Below the pieces are notes generated by a model, which saw only the letters and a list, made by a program, of their open reading frames with translations, was not told where the DNA came from and did no database searches. A stretch of 64,000 nt of DNA from Leptasterias polaris. Taxonomy: Eukaryota > Echinodermata > Asteroidea > Forcipulatida > Asteriidae. Location: assembly GCA_037783415.1 (NCBI GenBank), contig JAZGTN010000009.1, forward strand, positions 10,354,001-10,418,000. Direction: 5' to 3'. The translations under genes were made by a program, and so were the position numbers. Shown one piece after another: positions 9,880-20,248 of the stretch (positions within the stretch are counted from its first letter, which is position 1; the number at the start of each line of letters is the position of its first letter).

Positions 9880-10208
9880 GTGTCGTGGCCGAGCGGATAC
9901 TGACACCGGACTCAAGCTCTGGTGTTTCTGATCAGCAGAGTGTGGGTTCGAGTCCCGGTCGTGACACTTGTGTCGTTGAGAAGGACACTTGACCATTATT
10001 GCTTAACTATTAAAGCCGTTGGTCCAGTGTGTTGTGTAATGCACGTAATAGAACCCAGTGCACTTATCGTAAAGAGAAGGGGTTCGCCCCGGTGTTCCTG
10101 GTCTGATCGCCACAGCATCTTGCGCCACAGCACCTTGTAAACCAATACTTGGTGCTATAAAGGGGTGTGATAAAGCGCTATACAATTCAAGAACCTAGTA
10201 TTATTATT
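9880..10208 (+). mobile_element. tRNA-derived SINE (Leu/Ser-like head), copy 1
   Basis: The head GTGTCGTGGCCGAGCGGATA carries an A box (TGGCCGAGCGG, 9887-9897) and a B box (GGTTCGAGTCC, 9945-9955). The body GCACGTAATAGAACCCAGTG follows, and a tail with ATAAAGCGCTATAC and an ATT-rich end. This is the best 5' end of the body type also seen on the minus strand at 55026-55433 and in fragment at 33850-34095. Confidence 0.85.
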
Positions 10209-10209
10209 T

Positions 10210-10395
10210 ATTCTTATTACATAATGTTCATACTTTTAATTAGTCCTGAGAAAATAGAATTAGCTGTTGCAAACTGCTTACCAACCAAAAGGACCTGTGG
10301 TATAAATGCAAAAATTATGTGGCCTGACGTTTCGACCCTATCAGAGTCTTTCTCGAAGGCTAAAGCCGTGTTCGCATTGGATTAATGTTTTACCG
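10210..10395 (+). repeat. Dispersed repeat with CGACCCTATCAGAGTCTTTC
   Basis: TTTCGACCCTATCAGAGTC and TTTCTCGAAGGCTAAA recur in similar form at about 35075-35110. Class unknown. Confidence 0.4.
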
Positions 10396-10543
10396 AGAGA
10401 CAGTGGTTAACATTCCAAAAGGGGAAACTTACCAGCGTCCGCACTTGGATTAATGACGTGGTAAACTAAAGCTATACCGACTAACTTAAGACAAACACAA
10501 GAGGGCGCTATCGCAGTGACCTTTGACCGGGGTGCATGACATG

Positions 10544-10585
10544 CACTGATCTCTATATACTGACGTCAGTATATAGGGATCAGTG
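10544..10585. other. 42-bp near-perfect palindrome centred on TGACGTCA
   Basis: CACTGATC...GATCAGTG reads the same on both strands around 10564/10565, with one mismatched pair (T/G at 10552 and 10577). The centre TGACGTCA is the consensus cAMP-response element. It may be two fused MITE ends with no interior. Confidence 0.8.
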
Positions 10586-10589
10586 ATGA

Positions 10590-11138
10590 CATGACAGTGG
10601 GAGTGTGTTCGATTAGCTTCCCAGTGTGTACCGGGGATTTACACTCGTGTTAGCCATGCAACGAGGCTAATCGAACGCTGTGGTGTTTTCGCTTGGCACT
10701 CTGGGAAAATTAAGGTCAAACGTTTTTGCGTAGCGGCAGGACCTACAAAAGTGTAAGCTCCGTCGTCTGCTCACTTGGAAAATGACGATGTCCGTAACGA
10801 CACAATTTAATTATAAAATATAAAATAACTTGCACACAGTCACCATCTGTTTGTTTTCCTGGAAGTACGTTTCCTTTCCATTTCTCATAATTGTTTCATG
10901 ACGATAAATCGAGTGTATTTTTGTACTTTTGTTCTCACGTCAAATTCAACTTGTCCCCGCCATCTTGTGGTATGATGCGTCATTACACCTGGGCATCCAC
11001 CAGAGACCCGCTCGCGAGCTGGGGTTGTGGTGGCTTACACCCGGGGCGGCAGACACGAATATCACGTGATGGCTAATCGAACACTCTCGTGTAAGTTTTA
11101 GTTACACGTGTAAGCTAATCGAACGCACCCAGTGAGAA
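10590..11138. other. Spacer with no gene
   Basis: CpG-containing spacer with TTCGATTAGC and GCTAATCGAACG motifs, repeated in both orientations (for example near 10609, 10663 and 11114), which hints at further decayed inverted repeats. Confidence 0.3.
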
Positions 11139-11269
11139 TGCAATGAGTGCAACCGATCCGAGCTTCCGTCCGTGTAAACAATATTGCGGGTGTACGACGT
11201 GTCACCACACGATCACGTGGCGCGGCGGGTAGGGACCGGATGTGGCTTTTTACCGGGACGGCTTTTACC

Positions 11270-11477
11270 CTGATCGCGGTTCGCATTGGACTTTTCGGCT
11301 CCGTCGGTTAAACTGACCTGGTCAACAGACGTGGCTCGGTTTAAACTACCCATTCGGGTCGGGTATTTGTTACCGGGGAGGGGAAACTTCCTGGGCTGTT
11401 CGCATTGGACTTAAAACGGTTAAGTTGCCCATTTGCTCCGCGGTTAGTTTACCCAAATTAAGTCCAATGCGAACAGG
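11270..11477. mobile_element. MITE-like inverted repeat with GTTCGCATTGGACTT ends
   Basis: GTTCGCATTGGACTT at about 11280 and AAGTCCAATGCGAAC at about 11460 form inverted ends, with a third internal copy near 11399. The same block is in unit 2 at 15591-15785, so it predates the duplication. Confidence 0.6.
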
Positions 11478-11511
11478 GCATGACAACACAACACTTATTA
11501 TTAAATTTAAC

Positions 11512-12195
11512 GTCGGCGTTTTCACGAAGTGGCGAATCCGTGGAAACATTTTTTTTACAGCATTTTGTTTTTTTGCATTTTTTAATTGTAGTTGGTGTCC
11601 TTAACAATTCTGCAAAGTTTTAAGTCTTAAAAGCGTATACAATTTTAATTACGCTAATTGCATAAACGGCGAATCAGTCAACTTTACGGATTTGCGTTTT
11701 CACGAACTGGCGAATAACCTTTTCCCAGGGTTAATTTGTAATGCTACCGCTTAACGCGCTTGTCAACGTCGTCACCGGCGAATCCGCGCCCTGTGTGTGG
11801 CGAATCCGGTGTTTACAGCATTTTGCGTTTTCACGAACCGGCGAATCAGACCCCCCTGCGGGTTTTCACGAACCGGCGAATCCGCGCCCTGTGTGTGGTG
11901 TGAATACGCGCTCTGTGTGTGGCGAATCCGGGGTGCTCGTTAATTTGCGTTTTCACGAACCGGCGAATAAGTTTTGAACCAAACAGCATTCTAACAAAGC
12001 ATCACAACAAAGAAATAAGTATTTAGTCATGTTATTTAACTTATACACTACCGTATCACTATAAAATATTTAACACTTTCAATTAAAAGACCGGCGAAAA
12101 CACATTTTTTTAATGTGACCAACTTCAAAAGCGTTTTTCTCAAAACGCTGTTTTCAGCTGCGTGGGCGGATTCGCCGGTTCGTGAAAACGCCGAC
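11512..12195. mobile_element. TIR transposon with internal copies of its own end motif
   Basis: The left end GTCGGCGTTTTCACGAA and right end TTCGTGAAAACGCCGAC are inverted repeats. The flanks read TAAC on both sides (11508-11511, 12196-12199), a 3- or 4-bp target duplication. Three bp (TAA) would suit the PIF/Harbinger group. Unit 2 lacks it at the matching point (about 17710), giving an empty site. GTTTTCACGAACYGGCGAAT recurs directly inside at about 11696, 11827, 11862 and 11949. No transposase is encoded. Confidence 0.75.
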
Positions 12196-13139
12196 TAACA
12201 TGTAAACAAGTGTAACAAGAGCAGTCAAGTGGAAATCAGAAAAAGCAGGGGGTGAACAGGGCGTGTATTTTAATTAGTCAGTTGGAACCGTGCCCACCGG
12301 ATTCGTTCTTCTCATAAGTTCAGGTTCTTTTCAGTAACTTGTTTTTTATTTCGGGGTATTCAGTTGAATTTCTGCTGCCTATAATTTTGATGAAATTGAA
12401 TGGTTGACCTTCCTCTTGTTGATGACTTAATTTAACCAAAATCCAAAGATGTTTGCGACTTAATGAACATCAACACCCCGACTATATTTGGAAGGCAAAC
12501 AAACGGGTGGTATATGGGTGGACTCCACAGAAAACCATATATCGCCAATAATACAGGCTGCATCAACAATAATGTAAACTGATAAATTCCTCTGTATGCC
12601 TTAAATCAAATAAAATCTTAGCTTGGCTAATCGGGGTTGTTGAAATAATATGTGCAATAGTGCCCTAAGGGGGTTGTTGGCTTTTAACTTAGGTTTTGGG
12701 TGTCCTCAAAAAGTGGTTCTTAAAATAAAAATGCCCACAATGGTCTCAGTAATTCCCAAACATCATCAGACTCCTTCAAATACTACAGCTTAATATTTCC
12801 TTGCACCATAAATGACTGGGATGAGCTAGCGGCTTCCTCGAGATCGTCGAGCTGCATTGGAGCAGTTCAAGGAGACCAACACTCAGCTCGCGAGTAGTCA
12901 TCCAGCATCATGTGTTTTTATTTCTTTTGGTAAATATTTTGGCACCAAAGTACAAGTGATGCCGTCCACCGTCGGCAGCCTAACCCTTGTCTAGATGCTG
13001 ATCAACAGGCTTTTGAAAAGTAGCAGAATAAAATTAATACTCGTTCATGGTCGTTATTGGAGGGGCATATAGCTCAATTTAAATTTGCAATGAGTGCAAC
13101 CGAGCTTCCGTCCGTGTAAACAATATTGCGTGTGTACGA

Positions 13140-13180
13140 CCATAGAGAAAGGACCACGTGGTTTTTTCACTATGGTACGA
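13140..13180. mobile_element. 34-bp palindromic micro-insertion with 7-bp target duplication
   Basis: Unit 1 reads GTGTACGACGTGTCACC. Unit 2 has an extra CATAGAGAAAGGACCACGTG... CACTATG bounded by GTACGAC on both sides. The insert is a near-palindrome centred on CACGTG. It looks like the smallest remnant of an inverted-repeat transposon. Confidence 0.6.
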
Positions 13181-13789
13181 CAACGTGTCACCACACGATC
13201 ACGTGGCGCGGCGGGTAGGGACCGGATGTGGCTTTTTACCGGGACGGCTTTTACCCTAGACTTGTTGACAAGTCGTTAATGATGGTCGCGGTGAGTCGAG
13301 TCGCATCTGGTGCTGTCGCGTAAAAGAATGCTCTCGCGAGATCACTGCTCTCGCGCGAAGTTGCTGGCTGCCAACTCTTCTTCGTCATTAACGACTTGTG
13401 AAACCCGCCGGCGGTTCATATTCATTTATTCATGTACGGACGCAGTGTACATTACGGTTGCTGTAGGAACGATCATGAAGACGAGTCCATTTTATCTAAG
13501 GGTAGTAGTAATTTTAGTTACTGTAAATGTACTGAATGCTTGCGCTTGAGACATCTGTGGGTGTGTTTTGTGGGTGTTAACTCCTTCATTAATTTAGTAA
13601 CTAAAGAAATAAAGTAAACTTATCTTAAAATTCATTATTATAATAATTGTTTAAGATGTGTGTTTTGCCTCATAAAAATAAATAATGCCTTCCGTGAATA
13701 GTTACTGATCGCTCCAATCATTTAACCCGATGTGTTCTACAGTGATTGTGTGTATTAAGTGTGTATAAACAACAGACACGGAAACCAGT

Positions 13790-13925
13790 CAACTCGCCCC
13801 CCTAGCAAAGTCGCCAATTTCAAAAAACACATGTACAAAGTCACCAACTACAAAGTCGCCCCTAGCAAAGTCGCCCCCTGACAACAAACTCGTCCCCTCT
13901 CATAGTCGCCCCTCACAAGGGAATT
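13790..13925 (+). repeat. AAAGTCGCCCC minisatellite
   Basis: AAAGTCGCC or AAAGTCGCCCC recurs several times with spacers of about 12-25 bp inside the Mutator-like element. Confidence 0.6.
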
Positions 13926-13959
13926 TAACAAATTTGTGTGATTGGACTACAGGGCTTCG

Positions 13960-14600
13960 AAAGCTATCTTAAGGGAACAAAAGCTAGCTATCTTAAGGGA
14001 ACGAAAGAGGAATTTTGGGGAACAAAATCTCATTGCGAAGGAACGAGAGCATATATTAAGGGAACGAAAGCATATTTCGGACGAATGAACGTATATTTCT
14101 GGCAACTAATTCAAAGTCGTATTTTGATGAAACAAACGCTTGTTTTTAGGGAAAGAAATCTCCTTTCGGTGGAAAAAATTCATATTTTTATAGAACGAAA
14201 GCATATTTCGGACGAATGAAAGTATGTTTCGGGCAACTAATTCAAAGTCGTATTTTGATGAATCGAAAGCTTGTTTTCAGGGAAAGAAATCTCCTTTCGG
14301 TGGAAAAAATTATTTTTATTGAACGAAAGCATATTTAGAGCGAACAAAATTATATTTTGTGCGAACAAAATCATATTTCGAGGAAACGAATGCGTATCTT
14401 TCAGGGAACAAACGCGTATTTCTGGGTAACAAAATCGTATTTCGGGTGGAGAAGGCGTGTTCGAGGGAACAAAAACGTATTTTCTAGGAAAAATCTATTT
14501 TGCTACCTAGAAAAACACAACTTTGTTTACAAATTTAAAAAAATATAATTTTATGTGACAAAATTATATTTTGATTGAATTATATAATATTTTGAGGAAA
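13960..14600 (+). repeat. Degenerate ~25-bp minisatellite (GGGAACGAAAGCATATTT)
   Basis: Units built on GGGAAC(G/A)AAA followed by TATTTC repeat through the middle of the Mutator-like element. A longer sub-repeat, TTCAAAGTCGTATTTTGATG to TCCTTTCGGTGGAAAAAAT, occurs twice (about 14110 and 14240). The period keeps one frame open (KGTKAYF-like), but no known protein is recognised. Confidence 0.65.
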
Positions 14601-15425
14601 CGAAATGACTTTGTTGGAATTTTGTGTGTCGAGAGTGGAAAAAGAAATTCAGAGTGAGAATTTTTTTTCCACATTTTAATTTGTAATTTATTTTTCACCT
14701 GTTCCTTCAGGGGCTCTGGTTTTGTGTGTTGTTTTTTTTTTGGGGGGGGCTCGTTTTTGTCTCACAAATTGTTTAACTTAATTGCACCGTCAATATAAGA
14801 GTGGTTTTCCTATTTATTGACATAAATCTTATTTAATTTCCAAATCGGGGGAAAGGAACGTACACCGAACATTGAAACGTAACGATTTTAAAACAGCGGA
14901 TTCGATCAGCGAGGTTTACCGACTAACAAACCCGCAATGACAAGGTAGTTGGTGGTCTGGCTCCCTAACCCCTCCCACATGTTCATGAGCTTCCAGGTAC
15001 AGCTATCTCTTGGCATGCTAGGGTAGGGGTTTCGTCATGCTGAGCCCCACCGAGAGAAACTCTGCGCGCCATGGCATGCAGCTACACGATTTGCCCGTGT
15101 GTTTTACGTCATGTCCCCACACGCTGTGCACTGTCAAACACTGAAATAAAATCTTACGTTCGATTTTTTGTAATTATTTACAAGTTGTACCCATAATTTG
15201 AATACGTATTTTCTTGTGTCAAAATATTCATGAACACAATCACTCTCACCACTCAGTGTTTGGTTTTGATCGTGCATGATCAAAGCGAGGAAGGAAAGCA
15301 ACATAAAACTCCATCCAGTACAGGATTTGATGTTTAATATTCATCTACAGTTTGAATATTCATAGATATAACGAAATTGACCAATCAGATGCGTCCGTAC
15401 GAATTCGGCTGAAGTGGCCATAGGC
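14600..15425. other. Interior of the Mutator-like element, no gene seen
   Basis: AT-rich, with a T8 run followed by G8 (about 14731-14748) and scattered short frames. No transposase or zinc-finger motif could be read on either strand. Confidence 0.4.
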
Positions 15426-15785
15426 CGTGCACAAACCGCCAGCGGGTTTCACAAGTCGGTAAATGCGACCAGTCGTGAGAGCAATAATCTCGCACAGAGC
15501 AGCCCTCTCGCGGGATATTGCGAGAAAGCCGTTCCGCTATCACCGCGACAGACATTTAACGACTTGTCCACAAGTCTACTTTTACCCTGATCGCGGTTCG
15601 CATTGGACTTTTCGGCTCCGTCGGTTAAACTGACCTGGTCAACACGACGTGGCTCGGTTTAAACTACCCATTCGGGTCGGGTATTTGTTACCTGGGAGGG
15701 GAAACTTCCTGGGCTGTTCGCATTGGACTTAAAACGGTTAAGCTGCCCATTTGCTCGATTAGTTTACCCAAATTAAGTCCAATGC

Positions 15786-17676
15786 CAGGGGCGGATACAG
15801 GGGGGGCGTGGGGGGCGCACGCCCCCCTTTTTGCTTAAGAAAAAAAAAAGAAAAAAAAAAAAGACACCATCAAGGAGAAAAGTGAGGGAGAGACAACATT
15901 AACGACATAGGCCCTACCTAGTATTTTCTTTTTCAAAAAAACTACTAATAATCCGTACCTCGTACACTTTGTTTCATTTGTGAACCACTATTAATTCACT
16001 GACAGACATTGTCTCACGTGAATCTGTGTGTACTGTGTGGACAGCGTGTTTTTTTCACACACTGAACATGCCTGGCGCGGGGATCCGGGGGCGTGAAGAT
16101 CATTCACCCGCAGCGTGAGTCGACCGTGTGTGTACATTGTGCAAAGAAGTTTCTGGCTGGAAAGTCAGCACTCGCGTTCGCTAAATACAATGTGACTTTT
16201 ACAACACGAACTTCGGAAACTAGTGAAGACATAGCCCCATGAATAGGGCCAATCCACTTCGTATCCTTGGCCCTAGCACCATTGGATCCTAATTTTGTGC
16301 CCGATTTATTTTTTAATCCGGGTTATGAAACTTTACCGATCGAATGCTGCTGTACTTGTTTTTAAAAAACATCACAGATCTTTTTGGAAAAATTGTTTGC
16401 TTTTTGAGTCGCGAGTGTGATTTTTTTTTCACATATTATTAACTTTCGCGAAAACCATTGTCAGGTTCCCTCAACAATCCACAACAGTTAGACGATCAAT
16501 TGCTGATTGGGGACCAGTCTGAATTACTCAGCGCGGCGAGCGCAATCAATGTTTTGCGAAATACGTGTAATGCGGTGCGCATCTCACGCCCGTCTGCGCA
16601 AATGCTCAGCGCGTTATGTGAATCAGTCTGGTCCCCATTAGATAGTTTAAATGTTGTAATATTATTCAGGGAATCCAACTAGTATGGTTCTCGCGCAAGT
16701 TGTTAATAAGTGATCAAAAAATTCACTCTCGCGACTCGAACGGCAATCAATTTTTCCCCCAAATCCGTGATGTTTAAAAAAAAAATGTTTAGCATTAGGG
16801 CTTTCTGCAAGTAGGCCTACAGTAGCATTCGATCGGTAGGCCTAAGTTTCATAACCCGGATTAAAAATTACATCGGGCACAAAACATAGGATTGCAATGG
16901 TGCTAGGCCCAATTGGCAAGGATACGAACGAAGTGGATTGGCCCTACAGTGGGGCTAGTGAAGAGCATTGCTTAATCATGGTGTCTCACTCTGTTTAGAA
17001 AATCACATATATTTTTTTCGTATTCAAGAAAGAGGGTAAATATCCGTTGTGTTTCTTTCAAACTAGTAATTATCAATAATTGTGCAGATAGTACAACGAT
17101 GCAAGACTGGGGGAGGGGGCTAGGCCTCTAGTAGTAGGCCTACCCTCACCTTGACGTACATTAATGTTACTGTTGCTCGATCGCGCTGTCACTGAAGACA
17201 AACACAATTTGTTCTAATCAGTAGTAACATATTTTGTGTCACATTCTAATCCTCAAGTATGTGAAAACTAAATAACAAAGAGACCATATTTGGTTATTTA
17301 TTTTAAAAATTGCACTATCGTTTGTCTCGCCCAACAGTTTTTTCCCCCTGAATAGGTATTATTTTGTAGCCTGCATTTTGATTTTATAACTCAGGATGGC
17401 TGATTCAAATCAATGACTCCCAACTCGAAAATAATGTTTTAATAATGATCTTGCTAAAACAAAATTGGTTAAAGTGGTCAGATATTGCATGAGATCGCAC
17501 CACAGAGCATCTAGAATCCTAACTGTTTCGGAGCATTTAAGCGGGCCCCGGAAGCGGCCCATCATGCCGTTAGGGCTTTGCGTTATGCGCTCGTAGGCGC
17601 CACAAATTGCATTCACCATTTGCTGCTTGGTAAATTTTCACGCCCCCCCGTTTGGAAAATCCTGGATCCGCCCCTG
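15786..17676. mobile_element. hAT-like non-autonomous transposon, 5-bp target duplication
   Basis: The left end CAGGGGCGGATACAGG and right end CCTGGATCCGCCCCTG are inverted repeats with one mismatch. AATGC flanks both sides (15781-15785, 17677-17681). Unit 1 at 11465-11469 shows the single unbroken AATGC. CAG-starting ends of this type are usual in hAT elements, though 8 bp is the commoner duplication. It carries a nested palindrome and no transposase. Confidence 0.75.
16230..16964. mobile_element. Large palindromic (foldback) element nested in the hAT-like element
   Basis: The left arm (TAGCCCCA, AGGGCCAATCCACTTCGTATCC, then AATCCGGGTTATGAAAC) is repeated inverted on the right (GTTTCATAACCCGGATT to GGATTGGCCCTACAGTGGGG). 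The ends are bounded by CTAGTGAAGA at 16220 and 16955, which may be a target duplication or part of the ends. The centre is open on both strands because of the symmetry. A second member lies at 19070-19845. Confidence 0.7.
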
Positions 17677-18636
17677 AATGCGAACAGGGCTTAAATGACA
17701 ACACAACACACATAAACATGTAAACAAGTGTAACAAGAGTAGTCAAGTGGAAATCAGAAAAAGCAGGGGGTGAACAGGGATTATGGAGACAAAGGCGTGT
17801 ATTTTAATTAGTCAGTTGGAACCACCCACGTGGTTTTGTGACACCGTGCCCACCGGATTCGTTCTTCTCATAAGTTCAGGTTCTTTTCAGTAACTTGGTT
17901 TTTATTTCGGGGTATTCAGTTGAATTTCTGCTGCCTATAATTTTGTTGAAATTGAATGGTTGACCTTCCTCTTGCTGATGACTTAATTTAACCAAAATCC
18001 AAAGATGTTTGCGACTTAATGAACATCAACACCCCGACTATAGTTGGAAGGCAAACAAACGGGTGGTATATGGGTGGACCTCCACAGAAAACCATATATC
18101 GCCAACAGGCTGCATCAACAATAATGTAAACTGATAAATTCCTCTGTATGCCTTAAATCAAATAAAATCTTAGCTTGGCTAATCGGGGTTGTTGAAATAA
18201 TATGTGCAATAGTGCCCTAAGGGGGTTGTTGGCTTTTAACTTAGGTTTTGGGTGTCCTCAAAAAGTGGTTCTTAAAATAAAAATGCCCACAATGGTCTCA
18301 GTAATTCCCAAACATCATCAGACTCCTTCAAATACTACAGCTTAATATTTCCTTGCACCATAAATGACTGGGATGCATGAGCGGCTTCCTCGAGATCGTC
18401 AAGCTGCATTGGAGCAGTTCAAGGAGACCAACTCAGCTCGCGAGTAGTCATCCAGCATCATGTGTTTTTATTTCTTTTGGTAAATATTTTGGCACCAAAG
18501 TACAAATGATGCCGTCCACCGTCGGCAGCCTAACCCTTGTCTAGATGCTGATCAACAGGCTTTTGAAAAGTAGCAGAATAAAATTAATACTCGTTCATGG
18601 TCGTTATTGGAGGGGCATATAGCTCAATTTAAATTT

Positions 18637-19069
18637 ATTCGGCCAACCTGTCAAAAACTGTGTTTAAAAAAGTTGTCAGCTAATAGGCCCCTTATGTTTA
18701 ATTTCATTTCAAGAGGCTAAGAGACTTCTTTATTTGTCTGAATATTTTTTTGTATTTTTTTTAGTTCTTTTTTTGAGTATTTTTTTGTAGTTTTTTAGCA
18801 AAGATAGCCCCAACTTCCAAGCGTTGGTTGGGGTGGTGCCCAAAATCTCACACAATCCGACTGATTGAATAATAAACAGAACATCAGAACAGCGCCCTCT
18901 TTTGGCAAACCAAAAAGTACATCATGGCTGCCGCCATGCTCTACGCCATGCCTTCGAGCTCCGTCCGGTGATTGAACTTTTTAACAGAACAAGTTTACGG
19001 ACACAAGTGTGAGTGTGAAAGGCAAGGCTTAATTAAAGATCTAATAACGTTCTTTGTCTTAAGCAGCTT
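18637..19069. other. Spacer after the duplication, no gene
   Basis: T-rich tract with TTTTTTTGTA runs at 18740-18800, then unassigned sequence. Confidence 0.35.
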
Positions 19070-19845
19070 TTATAGCCGGGGCTCCTTGGGTATGGGATTG
19101 GATGGGAAAATCGATTGCTTTTCGAGTCGCGAGAGTGTGAATTTTTAACAACATGCACAAAAACCATTACTTTGTAATGTAGTTGCGATAATCGTAACCC
19201 TCCATCCCTGATCCTTCCGACGGTTTGCGAACCGGAGCCTGCGAACCCTCCATACTCACGACGCAGACCGTCGGGAGGATGGAGGGTTACGATTATCGCA
19301 ACTAACTTTGTTGGTACTTTGCCTGAGGCCTGAGCATAATCAAGGTTTTGTGAAATAAATTACGTGTAACTTTAAATGCTTTCGTACGTCTGATCAACAT
19401 CGAAAGAGTGTTAAAATTGTTATTTATTGTACACAGCGTGCCGAAGAAATCAGTCTGGTTCCCATTTCAATGATTGTGTAGTTGTTGTGAAGTTGTTGAG
19501 GGAACCTGACACTGCTGTGACATTGGTGACAAAATCACAAAGTATGGTTTTCGTGCAAGTTGTAAAACTAAATGTGAAAAAAAAATAACATTTATTTGCG
19601 ACTCGAAATTTGCGATTTTCCCCAAAATTATGTGATGTTTTTGAAACAAATGCCAGCAGGTGAGTAGGTAGGGCTATGAGTATGAGTAACATTCACATTG
19701 GATCAGTAAGTTTCATGATAGAGATCGTCGGCCTGATTTGAAAATTACAGCGGGCACAAAAATAAGATTGCAGAATGGTGCTGGGGCCAAGGATATAAAG
19801 TGAATTGGCCGTAGTTATTATGGGGCTAGTTAAGACTTGGTTTAA
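19070..19845. mobile_element. Second copy of the palindromic foldback family
   Basis: The right arm (GGGCACAAAAATAAGATTG, GGGGCCAAGGATATAAAGTG, ATGGGGCTAGTTAAGA) matches the element at 16230-16964. The left arm is shorter and diverged (TTTTCGAGTCGCGAGAGTG). It is interrupted by a separate hairpin MITE at 19182-19302. The right end lies about 150 bp before the MRPL37 start codon. Confidence 0.65.
19182..19302. mobile_element. 121-bp hairpin MITE with TA target
   Basis: The outer inverted repeats at 19181-19207 and 19277-19303 are perfect over 27 bp, starting GTTGCGATAATCGTAACC. TA flanks both sides, as in Tc1/mariner-type insertions. An inner CGACGGT/ACCGTCG pair lengthens the hairpin. Confidence 0.8.
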
Positions 19846-19994
19846 ATCGTGTTTCATTAATTTAATAAGGTTATTTTCATCACTAGTGTAACGGCGTATT
19901 GGGGTCTTGCCAAGGACGGAATGACTTTACAAAATACAAGAATGATTTATTATTTATGATTTATTGTCACTTCAGATCAGACCACAAACTAAGA

Positions 19995-20248
19995 ATGGCT
20001 CTCCTTCACCTCTCTTCGCATCAAGCTGCCGTCATCCTCACAAAATGCCTCCCCGCCCTAGCATCCTCATTGTGTCTCCTCCCAAGGAGGTCATATCGCC
20101 CAGAGGCCTTACAGCGAGCTAAGGAAAGGATGAGGCAAGACAAGAAGCCCCTACATCGTGTGATTGAAGAGATGCTCGATCTGGAGCCGTTCATTAAGAA
20201 ACCTCAAAATGAGAGGATTCCAGATACACATCCCCAGTACACCAACAG
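19995..20248 (+). CDS. MRPL37: MRPL37 exon 1
   Basis: Encodes residues 1-84 and two bases of Arg85, including the presequence and RPEALQRAKERMRQDKKPLH. The donor is AACAG/GTGAGA, phase 2. Confidence 0.9.

Larger units (their letters stand above)
11139..13086 (+). repeat. Tandem segmental duplication, unit 1
   Basis: From TGCAATGAGTGCAACCGA to AGCTCAATTTAAATTT. Once the 684-bp transposon at 11512-12195 is removed, the sequence matches unit 2 (13087-18636) closely from end to end, about 1.26 kb. No gene lies in the duplicated segment. Confidence 0.88.
13257..15578. mobile_element. Mutator-like non-autonomous DNA transposon, 2.3 kb
   Basis: The inverted ends start TAGACTTGT(T/G)GACAAGTC. They stay recognisably similar for about 160 bp, to GAAACCCGCCGGCGGTT on the left and its counterpart near 15435 on the right. 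A perfect 9-bp target duplication, CTTTTACCC, flanks it (13248-13256, 15579-15587), and unit 1 shows the single uninterrupted target. Long ends with 9-bp duplications are typical of Mutator-like elements. No transposase frame is visible. Confidence 0.8.
13087..18636 (+). repeat. Tandem segmental duplication, unit 2
   Basis: Begins GCAATGAGTGCAACCGAG at the end of unit 1 and ends AGCTCAATTTAAATTT. It carries the same roughly 1.3-kb sequence plus a 2,322-bp element at 13257-15578, a 1,891-bp element at 15786-17676 and several small insertions. Removing these restores collinearity with unit 1. Confidence 0.88.

Noticed and set aside
13938..14219. ORF with repeated KGTKAYF-like text as a repeat protein
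   Set aside because: The repeat is a degenerate minisatellite inside a transposon. No splice sites or known fold.
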